A stretch of 64,000 nt of DNA from Adiantum capillus-veneris (GCA_014529385.2 CM043956.1:92712221-92776220); one strand, 5' to 3'. Shown: positions 10,136 to 21,756, counted from the stretch's first letter. Made by a program: numbers and translations. Notes: generated by a model not told the origin, from the letters alone.

Positions 10136-10780
10136 ACCAGCCCATCTTCTGGCCCCCAGTACTGTGTCAATCCTCTCACTTTATCTCTCTCTCTCTCTAT
10201 CTATTTCTCTCTATATCCTCTGGCTTCAATATTAAGTGATAAATTTTATTTATCCGAGTATATTTTATATTGCTATGCCCTCCCGTTTGTGACAAGGTGT
10301 CATCGTCAAGATAGGGATCTGCGATGACGATGACGAAGGTGTTGTCGTCAAGATAGGGATCTGCGATAACGATGACATTGTCGATGACGATGATGGTGTC
10401 GACGACGACGATGTCAAGGCTGAAAACTGAAAATGCTAGATGTTCTGCTATGGATTTGCTATTGTGACGGTACTGCGTAGCTGATCTGCAATTGCCGAGT
10501 CGTGCAAGGGCGGAGAATGCAAAACGCTGGCTGTCTCGGCTGAAAACGCTAGGGCTCGTGCCGAGGTGCTCCCTATCTACTGAGGTCCCTACCTCCTTCT
10601 GTCCCTGGCTCTTCTGCCTGTACTGAGTGCCCAATGGGTTTCATTTATAGGAATTATATGCTGGGTAGGGCAAGCTTCTCAACAAACTTACAAAAAGAAC
10701 TCCAAAAGTCACTTTTAATAAAATAACTTATAAGAGGTGGGTCACGCGGTAAAATGCTTGCATGATGAAATGACTGTTCT

Positions 10781-12217
10781 TGTCACGAGGACGTGGCAAT
10801 TGTTAACTATGTCACGAGGGCATGGCAACCTTGGTTGTTGGTTTCTTTCCAATGATTTTTGTTTTATTCTTGAGACCCTCTTTTTGAAGTTGCAAATGGT
10901 CGGACATTGTATGGCCAATGTAAACGGTAGTTTCACCCGCAGACGGAAGTTGGTCGGCAGTGAAACTCGTATAGAAAGAGGATGTCTAGGCTCAATCCAA
11001 GGTCATGTAGGTCCCCCCGTCGCACTTAGCAAATTGGTGGATACTAGGGAGTGAACTCAATAAAGGCATAAAGTCAAGGTGGGATCACCAACAGAAAGTA
11101 TTCTACAGTTGGGCCACATTGCACTTTTGGATGCAGTCCCAATGAGGATAGATGGTCAGAAGACCAGTGGGAGCTCAACGGAAGCATCTCCTAAAAATTA
11201 TGGAAGTGGTATTTTGGGCCATGAAATGTGTTCGCATCATTACCTTCGGAATGACAAGGGAAACATTTTACAACTCTGCCGCGAAGTCAACCGGGCAACT
11301 AGTCGGGAGATTTTTAGGCGGCAACCCCGAAACGGGAAAATGCTTGTAATTGTGTCAAGTGGCTCATTGTAATGCACTTTCCTCATGCATGAAGAGGTAG
11401 CGCTGAATTTATAGCTGGGAGGCTCATTTTGTAGTTTCTTGTCACGCATTAAGAGCTATGGAGTGCTTCCTTTCCTCTCTATGCACAGTGTGGTGCTAGG
11501 AGTGATGACCTGCACACTACACAATGCTCTCTTTCTTCCCTACGTGCAGTTATGTGATGCCTTACAAGAGGGATCTTCATTTGGCTGATGCACAGCTGTG
11601 TGGTCTCATGCTTTTGTGTTGAGGCAAGAGCCTCCTTGAGCAGGAACAGGAGTAGCTAGCTGGTACTCCAAAAGCAGGCATCGGTGAGGATGATAACCTC
11701 GTTGTACAAGTGCAATTTCAGCGCTTGTTATGTGTTGCATTTTGACTGTTTTTTAGCCATACGGATGCCAGAACCATTGGGAACAGTGCCCCATTGACAG
11801 AGGCAAAAACCAGTAAATACAGCGTGCTGAATTTGTTGTTTTTGGGTAGGAATCAGAGGGTTTATGCTAGTGGAAGTGAGTTCCAGCAGGGGAATAGGTT
11901 TTGTGCAAGTTTTGGGGCTGTTATATTTTTGAAATTTGGCGAAAACAGGTGGTATCTAGCTGGATATAGGTAAAGGTGTCCCAGGACTCTACTTTGTAAT
12001 TTACCCTCTCAAAGAATAAAGAAATATCGAAAGGAGCGCCAATTTTGGGGCCTACAGGTTGTCGGCGTACGCTCGGAGCATTCTAGCTTCCGAGCCGTGT
12101 GTGTGCTTAAGTGTTAATTCCCATCGCAGGTTACCTTTCTAAAGTGCTCTGTGTGTGTGTCTAAAGTAACGAATTTCGGGTGAGAGCCAAAACCTACTGC
12201 CCCACGGGCCGGTTTCA
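10781..12217 (+). mobile_element. Second probable solo LTR, 1437 bp, inside array LTR B
   Basis: The left edge is TGTCACGAGGACG and the right edge is CCACGGGCCGGTTTCA. The host reads gactgttct|tgtgcaagag in sibling copies. Here gttct precedes the insert and gtct follows, a 5-bp TSD with one base lost. No reading frame matches a retroelement protein. An aataaa lies near 12017. TG/CA ends, TSD and absence of coding make a solo LTR the simplest reading; I cannot name its family or orientation with certainty. Confidence 0.62.
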
Positions 12218-12353
12218 GTCTTGTGCAAGAGAGGGTATGCAAGTGTGATTGGCTTGGACATGCACGTCCCACTAGAGCCAGGCTCAGTCCTAAGCTAAGA
12301 CTCATGCTAGACTATGATAGAAGTGTCCACGTGGCGCAAGTGCGCATGTGACA

Positions 12354-13045
12354 TCCCCCTTTGTTAAATGTGAGGCACAGCTTCCGAACTTCTATCTGTA
12401 CTTCTGATGCTGACTGATGAATGCTTCTGATGTCGTGGATGCACAAACCAATGCGGATTCCTCCGAAACTAGGGAGTGATGGTACTACGGGTGTTGTGGG
12501 TACTGTTGTCGATGCAAACATCGTGTAAGGGTCACTGTCCAACGTTACTACGATTGCCGAATATCATCCTGGGCTCTATACCAGATAGTGCTAACAAGAG
12601 CTATTCCACGAACATTGATTGTAGTGAAAACATACCGGTGCTCATGGACTGAGGTTTGGTTCCGGAGTCCTTTCCAAAGGTTCAATGAGAGGGAAATGGA
12701 TGCACCTACATGCAAATGCGAATGCAGGAAAGGTTAGGGATACTGTCTCCAACTCCTTACATATCCGCATACAAGGCTAGGAGATCTTGAGTACCAAGAT
12801 CTGGGTTTTTGTGTATCTAAAGTCGATCTTCCTTCAAAGACATGGCAATGAAAATGGGAATTGGCAAGTCCATGGTCGGGACTCAAAGATTCTTCAGAAA
12901 AAAAAAAAGATATAGAGGTTCTTTGGGTTCTTGGGTACTTGATGGTTCTTCCTGGGTTCTTGGGGTTCTTGGTTCTTGGTGGTACTTCTTTAGATTCTTC
13001 CCTTGAGTTAACGAAGCTGAAGCACCCATAGAGCTCTGATACCAA
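12354..13045 (-). mobile_element. Array interior 2
   Basis: This is a 692-bp copy of interior 1 with polypurine tract (plus tcccccttt from 12354) and a perfect primer site (13033-13044). It differs by point changes and small deletions, and the short gag-like frame is broken by a TAG. No pol is present. Confidence 0.85.
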
Positions 13046-14396
13046 TGTCAGGTGCAGTGGAAGAGAATAAGGATTTGCTCGGATCTAGTACTCCGCACAC
13101 AAACACAAGGGACACTTTACTTCATTTGAAAGAACTGAATTGAACTGAAAGAAAGAGAGAGACGAGAGAGAAAAAAAACGACACAGGGATGTCGGGTCGC
13201 AACCGTCAAGGGTCCCCTTGCTCTGTTGCCAGAGCAAGTACTTTCTCTATTCATGCGGGGACGGGGACTGAACTGATGCTACTGGTGATGGGAACTACTA
13301 GGTACTGAGAAGCTGAGAGGTTCTATGTCGAAGACGAGGAGGTCGACGACGAGGTCTATGTCGAAGACGATGAAGTCGACGACAAGGTACTAAGGGTCTT
13401 TGTCGACGACAATGAAGTCGACAATGGTACTATGGAAGACGGTGAAGTCGACGACGGATCTGTGTCAAAGATGGTGAAGTCGACGACAATTCTATGTCGA
13501 AGATAGTGATGTCGACGACGGGGTCTCTGTCGAAGACGACGATGTCGACGACGGGTACTGTTGGTCTACGTCCACGACGATGGTGTCGACGATGACGACG
13601 ATGGTGACTGTGACGATGAGGACAATGATGTCGTTATCAAGTCCGGGACTGCGATGACGATGACGAAGGTGTCGTCGTCCAGATAGGGATCTGTGATGAC
13701 GACGATGGTGTCGACGACGACGAGGCCAAGGCTGAAAACTGAAAAAGCTAGATGTTCTGCTATGGATTTGCTACTGTGGCAGTACCGCGGGGCTGATCTG
13801 CAACCGCCAAGTCGTGCAAGGGCTGAGAATGCAAAACGCTGGCTGATCTGGGCTGGAATTGCAAAACGCTGGCTGTCTTGGCTGAAAACTGACAACAGTA
13901 GGTGATCTACTGAAATTTGGAAACGCTAGGCTGATCTGGGCATAGATCAGAAAAGGGCTGAAATCTGAAAGCGCTGGTTTGCTGGTGTAAAAACGTTGGC
14001 CTTCTTCTTGAGAAACGCTAGGGCTCTGGCCGAGGTGTTGCCTATCTGCTGAGGTGCGTGCCTCCTTCTGTCCCTGGCTCTTCTGCCTCTACTGAGTGCC
14101 CAATGGGTTTCATTTATAGGAATTATATGCTAGGTAGGGCAAGCTTCTCAACAAACTTACAAAAAGAACTCCAAAAGTCACTTTTAATATAATGACTTAT
14201 AAGAGGTGGTTCACGCAGTAAAATGCTTGCATGATGAAATGACTGTTCTTGTGCAAGGGTATGCAAGTGTGACTGGGTTGGACATGCACGTCCTGCTAGA
14301 GGCTCACAAAGTGCCAGGCTCACTCCTAAGCTAAGACTCATGCTAGACTATGGCAGAAGTGTGTCCACGTGGCGCAAGTGAAGTGCGCACGTGACA
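13046..14396 (-). repeat. Array LTR C, uninterrupted reference copy, 1351 bp
   Basis: It runs from TGTCAGGTGCAGTGG to GCGCACGTGACA with no insertion and defines the LTR length. The part from 13320 to 13720 is a GTCGAC/GTCGAAGAC-rich stretch with three-base periodicity. It is followed by a block of gctgaaaactgaaaa-type short repeats, then the conserved distal 400 bp. It is the 5' LTR of unit 2 and the 3' LTR of unit 3 at once, which is the mark of a tandem array. Confidence 0.88.
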
Positions 14397-14891
14397 TCCC
14401 CCCCTGTTAAGAGTGAGGCACAGCTCTCGAACTTCTATTTGTACATCTGATGTTGATTGATGAATGCTTCTGATGCCGTGGATGCACAAACCAATGCAGA
14501 TTCCTCCGAAACCAGGGACTGATGGTACTATGGGTGTTGTGGGTATTGCTAGCGATGCAAACACCGTGTAAGGGTCACTGTCCAGCCTTACTAAGATTGG
14601 CGAATATCAGCCTGGGCTCGATACCAGATAGTGTTGACTCTGCTTGCTGTAGCAAGAGTTGTTCCCCGAACATTGACTGTAGTGAAAACATTACCGGTGC
14701 TGATGGACTGAGGTTTGGTTCCGGAGTCCTTTCCAAAGGTTCAATGAGAGGGAAATGGATGCACGCTACATGCGAATGCGAATGCAGGAAAGGTTAGGGA
14801 TCTTGTCTCCAACTCCTTCCGTATCCGCATACAAGGCTAAGAGATCTTGAGTACCAAGATCTGGGTTTTCGTGTATTTAAAGTCGATCTTC
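14397..14891 (-). mobile_element. Array interior 3, left part, interrupted by a LINE
   Basis: It matches interior 1 from the polypurine tract up to the sequence aaagtcgatcttc, where the LINE enters. The remaining interior is at 21757-21970. Confidence 0.85.
14879..14891. repeat. LINE target-site duplication, left copy
   Basis: AAAGTCGATCTTC is repeated at 21757-21769 directly after the poly-A tail. The uninterrupted site is present in interiors 1 and 2. The exact length is uncertain because the duplication begins with A next to the tail. Confidence 0.85.
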
Positions 14892-15355
14892 TTACACATC
14901 ACGATCACAAAAAGAAAACTGGCTCGTTGCTACTCGCACCTGCCCCCTCTCCCCCCCTGCGCCATCGCCCTCCCTCACACCCTCGCGCTGCTCTCCCGCT
15001 TGTCCACCTCGCGCTGCCCCCTGCCCCTCGCGCTACCCCTGCTGCCCGCTGCCCTGGCAGCCCGCAGCTGCCCGCTGCCCAGCAAAGCCAGCTCCCCCTG
15101 CCGCTCCCCCCCCCTCGCGCTGCCCCCCGTTGCTGCCCGCTGCCCAACCAGCCCGAAGCAGTTCCCGCAATCAACCACGCCAGCCCGCCCCCTCCCACTG
15201 TCCGCCCCCCTCGCCTGCTTTTTACGGTTAGCCTTCTCCCTCTCCATTCTTGCTTGACGGGCGTCGCCAGCACCATTGACGCGCTCGGTCCAGCAAGTCT
15301 TCCCCCCCTTTTTCGTCGACGATCCTCCGCCTTTTTTTACCAGTAGCAGACACAG
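14892..15355 (+). promoter_or_regulatory. LINE 5' UTR, C-rich
   Basis: This 464-bp segment is dominated by C and T (ctgcccgctgcc-type repeats) and ends at the ORF1 ATG. Overlapping open frames on both strands are composition artefacts. L1 5' UTRs carry the internal promoter; that role is inferred here from position. Confidence 0.6.
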
Positions 15356-17263
15356 ATGGCGGCTCATGCTCCACCGCAGAGGGACTCCAATGAAGCCCCC
15401 TCGCCAGACCCCGCTAAGCCCACCATTCGACTTGCTCTCTCGCCGACAGAGCAAGCGAGCCTAGCCGCTGAGGTAGAGCGATTGCAGGCGACTTCGGTCA
15501 TCTGCAAAATTCTCGGCACCCGACCTAGCAGAGGAGAGCTGCGAGACTTTCTCCAGACCCGCCTTCTCGTAGAGGTGGGCAAGATCTTGGATGTCCAGAT
15601 TCTCGGACGGGGGTACTATCAGATCGAGTTCGAGACCTCCGAGATGGCTTCCAAGGTCATAGCTATGAGTCCACTGGCCATCCGAGCATCACGCGCCCAC
15701 TTTCGACAGTGGCGACATGGTTTTGACCCGACTTCGGATGTGCTAGTAGAGGAGGCAGACATCCCCATCTCAGTCTGCTTTCCGGGTTTACGGAGGGAGT
15801 ACCTACCCCTTCTTTCTAGGATTGGCTCCGCCATCAGGACTGTCCTGGAGACACCTCGTACGGTAGCATTAGTAGCTGCCAAGGCGGCTGGCATCCCCTC
15901 AGTTCGAGTTTTGGTCAGAGATACCCATACGCTCCCGAAGGTCATCCTTCTGCCTCGGGTGAGTGGGGGTTGGTTTAGACAGAGTGTGGAGTACTTGGGC
16001 CTCCCGAACCAGTGCTTCATTTGCTGACAGATGGGCCACCTAGCGAAGGCATGTCCACGGAGGAGGCCACGACTTGCACCTCAGCCTCAGCCCCAACCTG
16101 CCAAGGCTGGGCCGTAGCCACAGTCAACGGCACAGCGCACAGATTCAGAGCCACCCTTCGAGCCTGGGGCTCCAGCGGAGGAGGGGTGGCAGCAGGCCCG
16201 TGACCGTCGACGCCAGGGGCCACAACGACAGCCTGGCACTCAGAGTGGCCCTCAGGTGCCTACTCAACAGCAGTGGGTTCCCACGGGGAACCGCTTTGGT
16301 CCTCTTGAGCAGGAGGAGTCCCCTACGCTAGCCTCCACCTCCGCTTCACCCTCGACAGCCGCTCCCCCTGCAGAGTTCCCCTCCTCCTCCTCCTCATCCT
16401 CCCCCCCGCCCTCTGCTCCCGTCGCCTCTCCACCTCGCCCCTCTACCTCTGTCGCCCCACCCTGCTCCTCTTCTCCTCCGCTCCCCCCAGCTCCTTCTCC
16501 CCCCCCTCCTGCTCCAGTTCCACAGTCGACTCAGGAGACTGGTCCCTCGCCGGCGGCTAGGAGATCTCTTGGCAGCGCCTTTGCCACAAGTCGCCTAGCG
16601 AGAGAGGGTCAGCCCTTCTTGCGGCCCCCTCTGCAGATTCAGACATCCTCCCTTGCAGCTATCCCTCGTGGTTTGACGAGCATTGACCTCCGACGCCGCT
16701 GGGACTTCTTCGACTACGGGTTCACTCGCTGTCTCGGCGATTCCGCAGCAGACCACGAGGCAGCCTGCTTCAGGGTCCATGCTTTGTTCCTCGCCGCTAG
16801 GGGGACAGAGACCTTGGACTCAGCGGTTGGTTTCTCCTTCCCCCTCTGTGGTAGGGCCAAGACGGAGTGGTCCCTCGACTCAGTGTTGGGATGGTTGCAT
16901 ACACAGGTTCTCGAGTTCTCTCATCACATGGGAGAACTTGGAGTTACAGATTTGCTGCAGACTTTGTGGCCACTAGCCAAGTTTGCGGTGACACCCCCAG
17001 ACTTAGCAGGATGTAGGCACATTGTGGTGTACTTCTTTGCTGATACGCAGTGTTTGCCTTGCTATGTATACATTCATGAGGACTCCTGGACAGAGGAGGT
17101 TGCTTTATGCACAGCTCGCTCTGCTTGGGCTTGGGCTAGGCACTCAGTGCAATCTCGCCTATCTAGAGGACACTCGGATGCGGATTACTCCCCATCCAAG
17201 CCAGCCTCGAAGATAGCCCGTCTTGCTGCTGCGGCAGCATCTGTTCTCTCTTGCTCCCCATGA
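15356..17263 (+). pseudogene. LINE ORF1, RNA-binding protein, two in-frame stops
   Basis: One frame runs about 635 codons. The N-terminal 220 residues contain a DUF4283-like RNA-binding region (LQTRLLVEVGKILDVQILGR and YYQIEFETSEMASKVIAM). Then comes a CCHC knuckle, CFIC followed after one stop codon by QMGHLAKACP. A TGA at 16025-16027 sits inside the knuckle, and a TAG follows at 16115-16117. After these the same frame continues through a Pro/Ser-rich linker (about 16320-16560) to a conserved C-terminal region (IDLRRRWDFFDYGF). ORF1 proteins coat the LINE RNA. The stop lies directly on ORF2's start (ATGA), suggesting coupled translation. Confidence 0.8.
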
Positions 17264-20200
17264 GGATCGTCTCGTGGAACGTGCAGGGACTAGGTGGGCC
17301 CCAGTTTCAGCGACAGCGGGGCCGATTGCGTCAGAAGCTTCAGCGTTGCCTTGTGGGAGGAGAGATTGATCTCCTTATGCTTCAGGAGCACCATCTGTGT
17401 GAGAGCCACATTCGGCGATGTGGTCAGATTTTGCGTGGATAATATGATACCTTTTGGTCAGCTGCTTTTGGACCTGGAGGCATCCAGGGTGGGGTATGTA
17501 TCACTATTGCGGATTCATTGCAGCAGGCCATTGTGGGCAGAGGGATTATTGTGCCAGCTAGGGCTCAGTGGATTACTATGCAGGTTCAGGGTGGCCTTGT
17601 GGGCTTCCTGAACATCTATGCGCCCAATGTGGCGAGTGCTCGTGCAGAGTTTTGGTCATAGATTGTTGAGTCTTTGCCGCAGGCTGACCATTGGTGTGTA
17701 GGAGGGGACTTCAACATGTTGGAAGACCCTTCTGACAGGATTGGAGGCAGCCATGCTATTGTGCATGGAGTCGAGTTAGCAGCTTGGGAGAGGTTGTGTA
17801 TGACTTTGAGGGTCTCGGATACATGGCAGCACTCTGGCTTTGTGAGGCCTCCAACCAGTCTTGCCTTCTCTAGATCGGACCGCAGAGTGGGAGGAGTGAA
17901 TCTATCGCGGATAGATCGCTTCTACACTAGTGACCACTTCAGTGACTTAGGGGGATCAGTGGGCATCTTGGCAGGGACATCCTTCTCGGACCATGCACAA
18001 GTGATCCTCACAGTGGCAGACAGGCAGAGGAGTGGGAGCACGATGCTTCGCATCCCAGAGCGGGTCTTGTTGGACTCAGCACTCAGAGAGAGGGTAGAGG
18101 CTCTCTGGACAGAGGGCATGGACAGCCAGGTTCTACCTACAGACAGAGTGGCCTTAGGCCTAGCTCAACTTAGCCATTTTTTTCTCCAGGAGTCTCTGGC
18201 TCGCCGGGCTGCAGCGAGAGAGGAGGAGCAGCGTCTCAGACGAGGCATTGCTTCACTACAGAGGATGCAAGAGGAGCATGCAGACAATCCATGGTTGGAG
18301 GAGCAGTTACAGCAGGCTCGACAGGAGCTTGCTAGCACAGAGGAGAGGCGTCATGAGTTTGCCTTTCACCGACAGGCATCTCAGTGGACTCAGGTGGGTG
18401 ACAGAGTGACAGGTGTTTTTTTGAGACTGTGGGACCTCGGCACTCGCATGCCAAGGTCAATCACTTGAGGAGACCTGATGGGTCAGTTGTTTGTGAGCCC
18501 GAGGATATGCGTGTAGTTGCTACTGACTTTTACCGTGAGTTACTGTCTGCTGAGCCCCAGTCAGAGCAGCAGGATGCATGCAGGGAGCAGGTTTGGGCAC
18601 AGATGCCTTGTCTTGTGACTGAGGAGATGCGCCAGAGGCTAGAGATGCCACTTCAGCTTGAGGAGCTGCACACGGCTCTTAGGGCCCTCCCTCGTGGTAG
18701 CTGTCCAGGTGAGGATGGGCTGACTCCCAGCTTTTTCTTGGAGTACTGGGACCTGCTTGGCCCAGATCTTTGTAGTGCCTTTCAGTACATTTTGCACACA
18801 GGAGTGATGCCTGATAGCATGAGTGAGGGCCTGATTTACCTCATTCCAAAGGAGGGTGGCTCCTTGGATGAGATTCGACAGTGGCACCCCATCACCATCC
18901 TCAACTCAGTCTACAAAATTCTTGCCAAGGCTCTGAGTTTTGAGGATTCAGCCACTTTTGGAGAGCCTTATACATGGGACTCAGACTGGTTTTGTCAAGG
19001 AACGCAGTATCCTTGACAACATCTTCACTTTCTGGGAGGCTTCTGCCCTGGCACGGCTCCATGGGGAGGACCTTGTGATTCTTCTTCTCGATTTTGAGAA
19101 GGCATACGAGAGAGTTGACTGGGACTTTCTAGAGAGCACTCTACGCAGGATGGGCTTCTCAGATGCTTGGATCAGAGGGGTGGTAGCTTTGTACAGACAG
19201 GCTCACAGTCAGGTGCTTTTGGCAGGAGGTAGAGGTGAGCGCTTCATGCTCACACGCTCGGTCAGACAGGGTTGTCCTCTTGCCCCCTTTCTCTTTCTGT
19301 TCTATGCGGAGGCGATGAGCAGATTTTTGGTGTCACAGCAGGTTGGTTTGAGGGGCTTAGCACTCCCTATTCGGGGAGATGAGCTATTGGACGCTGAGTT
19401 TGCCGATGACTCAGCCTTGTACTCAGAGGGCGCCCAGGCCAATCTGCACAGACGTGAGCAGGCTTTGGAGACCTTCTGTTGTGCATCGGGCGCACTGATC
19501 AACTGTAGAAAGACAGTGGCTTTCTCAATTGGCAGTGCTCCTATGCCAGATTGGATGCCAGGAGAGGGTTTCAGGTGGATTCCCCCAGGGACTGCAGTTC
19601 GGTACTTGGGTTGTCAGGTTGGTTTGGACTTGTTCCCCGAGCAGCAGATTGCTCCTCTTCTCCTGTCCATCAAGAGAAAGCTGCTACATTGGAGCTCAGC
19701 ACGACTTTCGCTGGCTGGTAGAGTAGTAGTTGCCAACCAGGTGTTGTTGGCGACTATGTGGTACATCACTTCTTGCTGGATCTTCTCGAGTTCTTGTATC
19801 AGCCAGGTAGAGAGGCTGATCAGGAACTTCCTTTGGTCAGGTCGTGACACTCAGATTGCCCGAGCCAAGGTGGCTTGGTCGGTCATCACACTTCCTTGTT
19901 CTCAGGGAGGGCTTGGGATCATTGATCCAGCACAGCAGAGCAGAGCCCTTGTTGGGAAGTTCGTAGTCAGAGGACTTCTTCCAGGAGAGGAGCCTTGGAA
20001 GGAGTTCTTGCTGCAGAGGCTTCGTGCCAGGGTGCCTCAGTCAGGAGGCCCCTGGCAACCTTCGACTAGATGGATCTTTACAGAGTTGCGCCGAGTTGGT
20101 TTGAGCAGGAGAGTGGAGGACCGCTTCGCAGTGAGTTTGCTTCGATCTTGGGTGCTCTTACGGCGTGGCCTAGAGCAGAGACAGCCGACGTGCACGGAGG

Positions 20201-21611
20201 AGCGCCTACGGCAGTCCCTCGTCTGGAACCCCATGGTTAGCACTCAGAGAGGCCACTTGGTTGGTAGTCGGCCTCATGTTTCTTGGGGTCCCATGGTAGC
20301 AGGTCCAGCGCTCTCTCTAGGTGACTGGCTAGAGTTCACAGGTTTGTTAGAGGAGGTGCAGGGTTTCCAGCTACAGGGCATGAGAGGGGTGCAGAGCATG
20401 TGTCAGGACATCTCAGAGTCAGTTCCAATTGAGTGGCTCACGCCTCTCGAGCCAGTAGCACCCGGTGGATGGGAGCCTTCACATGACTGGAGGTTCTCAT
20501 TTCAGTCAGGGCCTGCTCAGAGTCTGTCTCAGCCCTGTTCTTCGAGCTTCAGGGTGGGGGACGACTACAGCGAGTTGCAGTAGAGGCCCCGCAGGTAGCA
20601 GAGTGTTGTTTTCAGAGGATCCGAGTAGTGGGCATCTGTGGGCGGACCTGCGTCATAGACCTCGACCGAGCAGTTCTTGAGACAGGACACTGGAGGCTAT
20701 GAGCTTGGGAGTGTTGTCCGTTGGCACGAGTACAGTGGGATCCTGGTGAGTGGCTATGGAGGGACCCCTTCTCTTCTGCATACCACCCAGGAGTCCCGTT
20801 CTTTCAGTACACTATTCGACTGGGACATCATATACTAGCAGCACAGAGAGAGGCCCTCCCCGCTGCAGCACGTCATTGGCAGGAGGAGGGTCTCACAGTC
20901 GAGTTCTTGGCAGACTTTTGGGAGAGGTTGTGGGACTCCAGACAGCCGAGGCGATTCACCTTGTTTCAGTGGCTAGTCGCACATAGAGCCACAGGAGTAG
21001 GGAGCTGGCTTCTGCATAGTGGTCTCTCGGCCACATGTGCAGCTTGTGACCATTTGGTGGAGAGTCAGCGTCACTATCTTTGGGACTGTCCCTCGGCCCA
21101 GCAGGTGTGGCTACGAGTTCTTCGGCTGATGCCTGCTCTCTCCACGGCTCGACAGTACACTTGGGGGGCAGCGGCTTGGTCCACCCTCACGGGCCCGGCA
21201 CTTCAGTTTGAGCTATCTTCCACCAGCAGGATGATAGTGATGCAAGGGGGGCGACCTACACTTCAGCCTGCTACAGAGCTTACTCCACAGGAGTGGTGCA
21301 GTGAGAGAGAGGAGTGTTGGGAGCTCATCAGTGGCCTGACACTTTGGTTCATCTGGCGGGCCCGCTGTTTCCGTATCTTTGAGGCTCGCCGTGTGCCACC
21401 AGCAGAGACTGTTCGTGACTTTTGGCTAGAGCTGATCCATATTCTCAGAGGACAGCTTGAGGGACTACAGGGCAGCTCCAACCGCATGCGGGAGCGCCGC
21501 GAGGCTTTTCTTCGACTTTGGCGCCTTGGGCCTTTCTACACCATAGTCCAGGGGGTGCTCAGATGGCACTACTATCCACCTGTGTGGCTCTTCCCTCCTC
21601 CCATCTCTTGA
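17260..21611 (+). pseudogene. LINE ORF2: endonuclease, reverse transcriptase and zf-RVT
   Basis: The ATG at 17260 overlaps the ORF1 stop. The N-terminus is an APE-type endonuclease: MRIVSWNVQGLGG, IDLLMLQEHHLCE, WCVGGDFNMLEDPSDRIGG and, later, SDHAQVILTV. The RT follows with YLIPKEGG, LLDFEKAYERVDWDFLESTL, SVRQGCPLAPFLFLFYAEAM and a catalytic FADD box (AEFADDSALYS). The C-terminus has a zf-RVT motif (CAACDHLVESQRHYLWDCP). Breaks: TAA at 17440, TAG at 17659, frameshift in the T-run at 18416-18422, frameshift near 18936, frameshift near 20510-20540 and TGA at 20700. Function in intact relatives: nicking target DNA and copying LINE RNA there. Confidence 0.9.
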
Positions 21612-21756
21612 TTTAGCCTCATTGTATATATGCTGTTTTGTCATTGGGAGAGTCTCCCCATCATGCTTGTTGTAGCCCTCTCTTGCAGAGGTGGTTGTAG
21701 CCCTATGGGCAGTTTTCATTAACTAATAGAAGGATCTTTTTCTCGGAAAAAAAAAA
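21612..21756 (+). other. LINE 3' UTR and poly-A tail
   Basis: A 3' UTR of about 135 bp ends in aaggatctttttctcgg followed by an A run. The same 3' end, inverted, occurs near 29815-29990. Confidence 0.88.

Larger units (their letters stand above)
8338..10294 (+). mobile_element. Probable solo LTR, 1957 bp, inside array LTR B
   Basis: The insert has TG at the left edge (TGTTGCTAAATTGG) and CA at the right (CCGTTTGTGACA). It is flanked by a perfect 5-bp TSD AGGTG (8333-8337 and 10295-10299), and the uninterrupted sequence is visible in LTR C near 13665. No coding domain is seen. In plus orientation it has a TATA-like TATAAAA (about 9253) and an AATAAA (about 10105), in the order expected of an LTR promoter and poly-A signal. 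Solo LTRs arise by recombination between the two LTRs of a full element. A short non-autonomous insert without internal region is the alternative. Confidence 0.7.
7743..12353 (-). repeat. Array LTR B, interrupted by two insertions
   Basis: It starts TGTCAGGTGCAGCGG and ends GCGCATGTGACA. Without the two insertions (8338-10294 and 10781-12217, plus TSDs) it shrinks to about 1.2 kb, close to LTR C. Segments 7743-8337, 10295-10780 and 12218-12353 align in order with LTR C. The proximal part holds a GTCGAC-rich, three-base-periodic stretch (about 8000-8310). Confidence 0.85.
14892..21756 (+). mobile_element. L1-like LINE (non-LTR retrotransposon), near full length
   Basis: This 6.9 kb insert has a pyrimidine-rich 5' UTR, ORF1 with zinc knuckle, ORF2 with endonuclease, RT and zf-RVT, a 3' UTR and a poly-A tail, flanked by a 13-bp TSD. 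That is the arrangement of plant L1 elements, which insert by target-primed reverse transcription. Length and the nearly clean TSD suggest a fairly recent, full-length insertion. Even so, ORF1 has two stops, and ORF2 has at least three stops and three frameshifts. Its GC content is clearly higher than the surrounding AT-rich DNA. Confidence 0.93.

Noticed and set aside
14847-15454. Overlapping 123-159 aa ORFs on both strands before LINE ORF1
   Set aside because: C-rich 5' UTR composition leaves several frames open. They are low complexity with no domain.
17440-17661. Stops in LINE ORF2 as evidence for separate small genes
   Set aside because: Reading continues in the same frame across both stops with conserved endonuclease text, so they are nonsense changes in one ORF.
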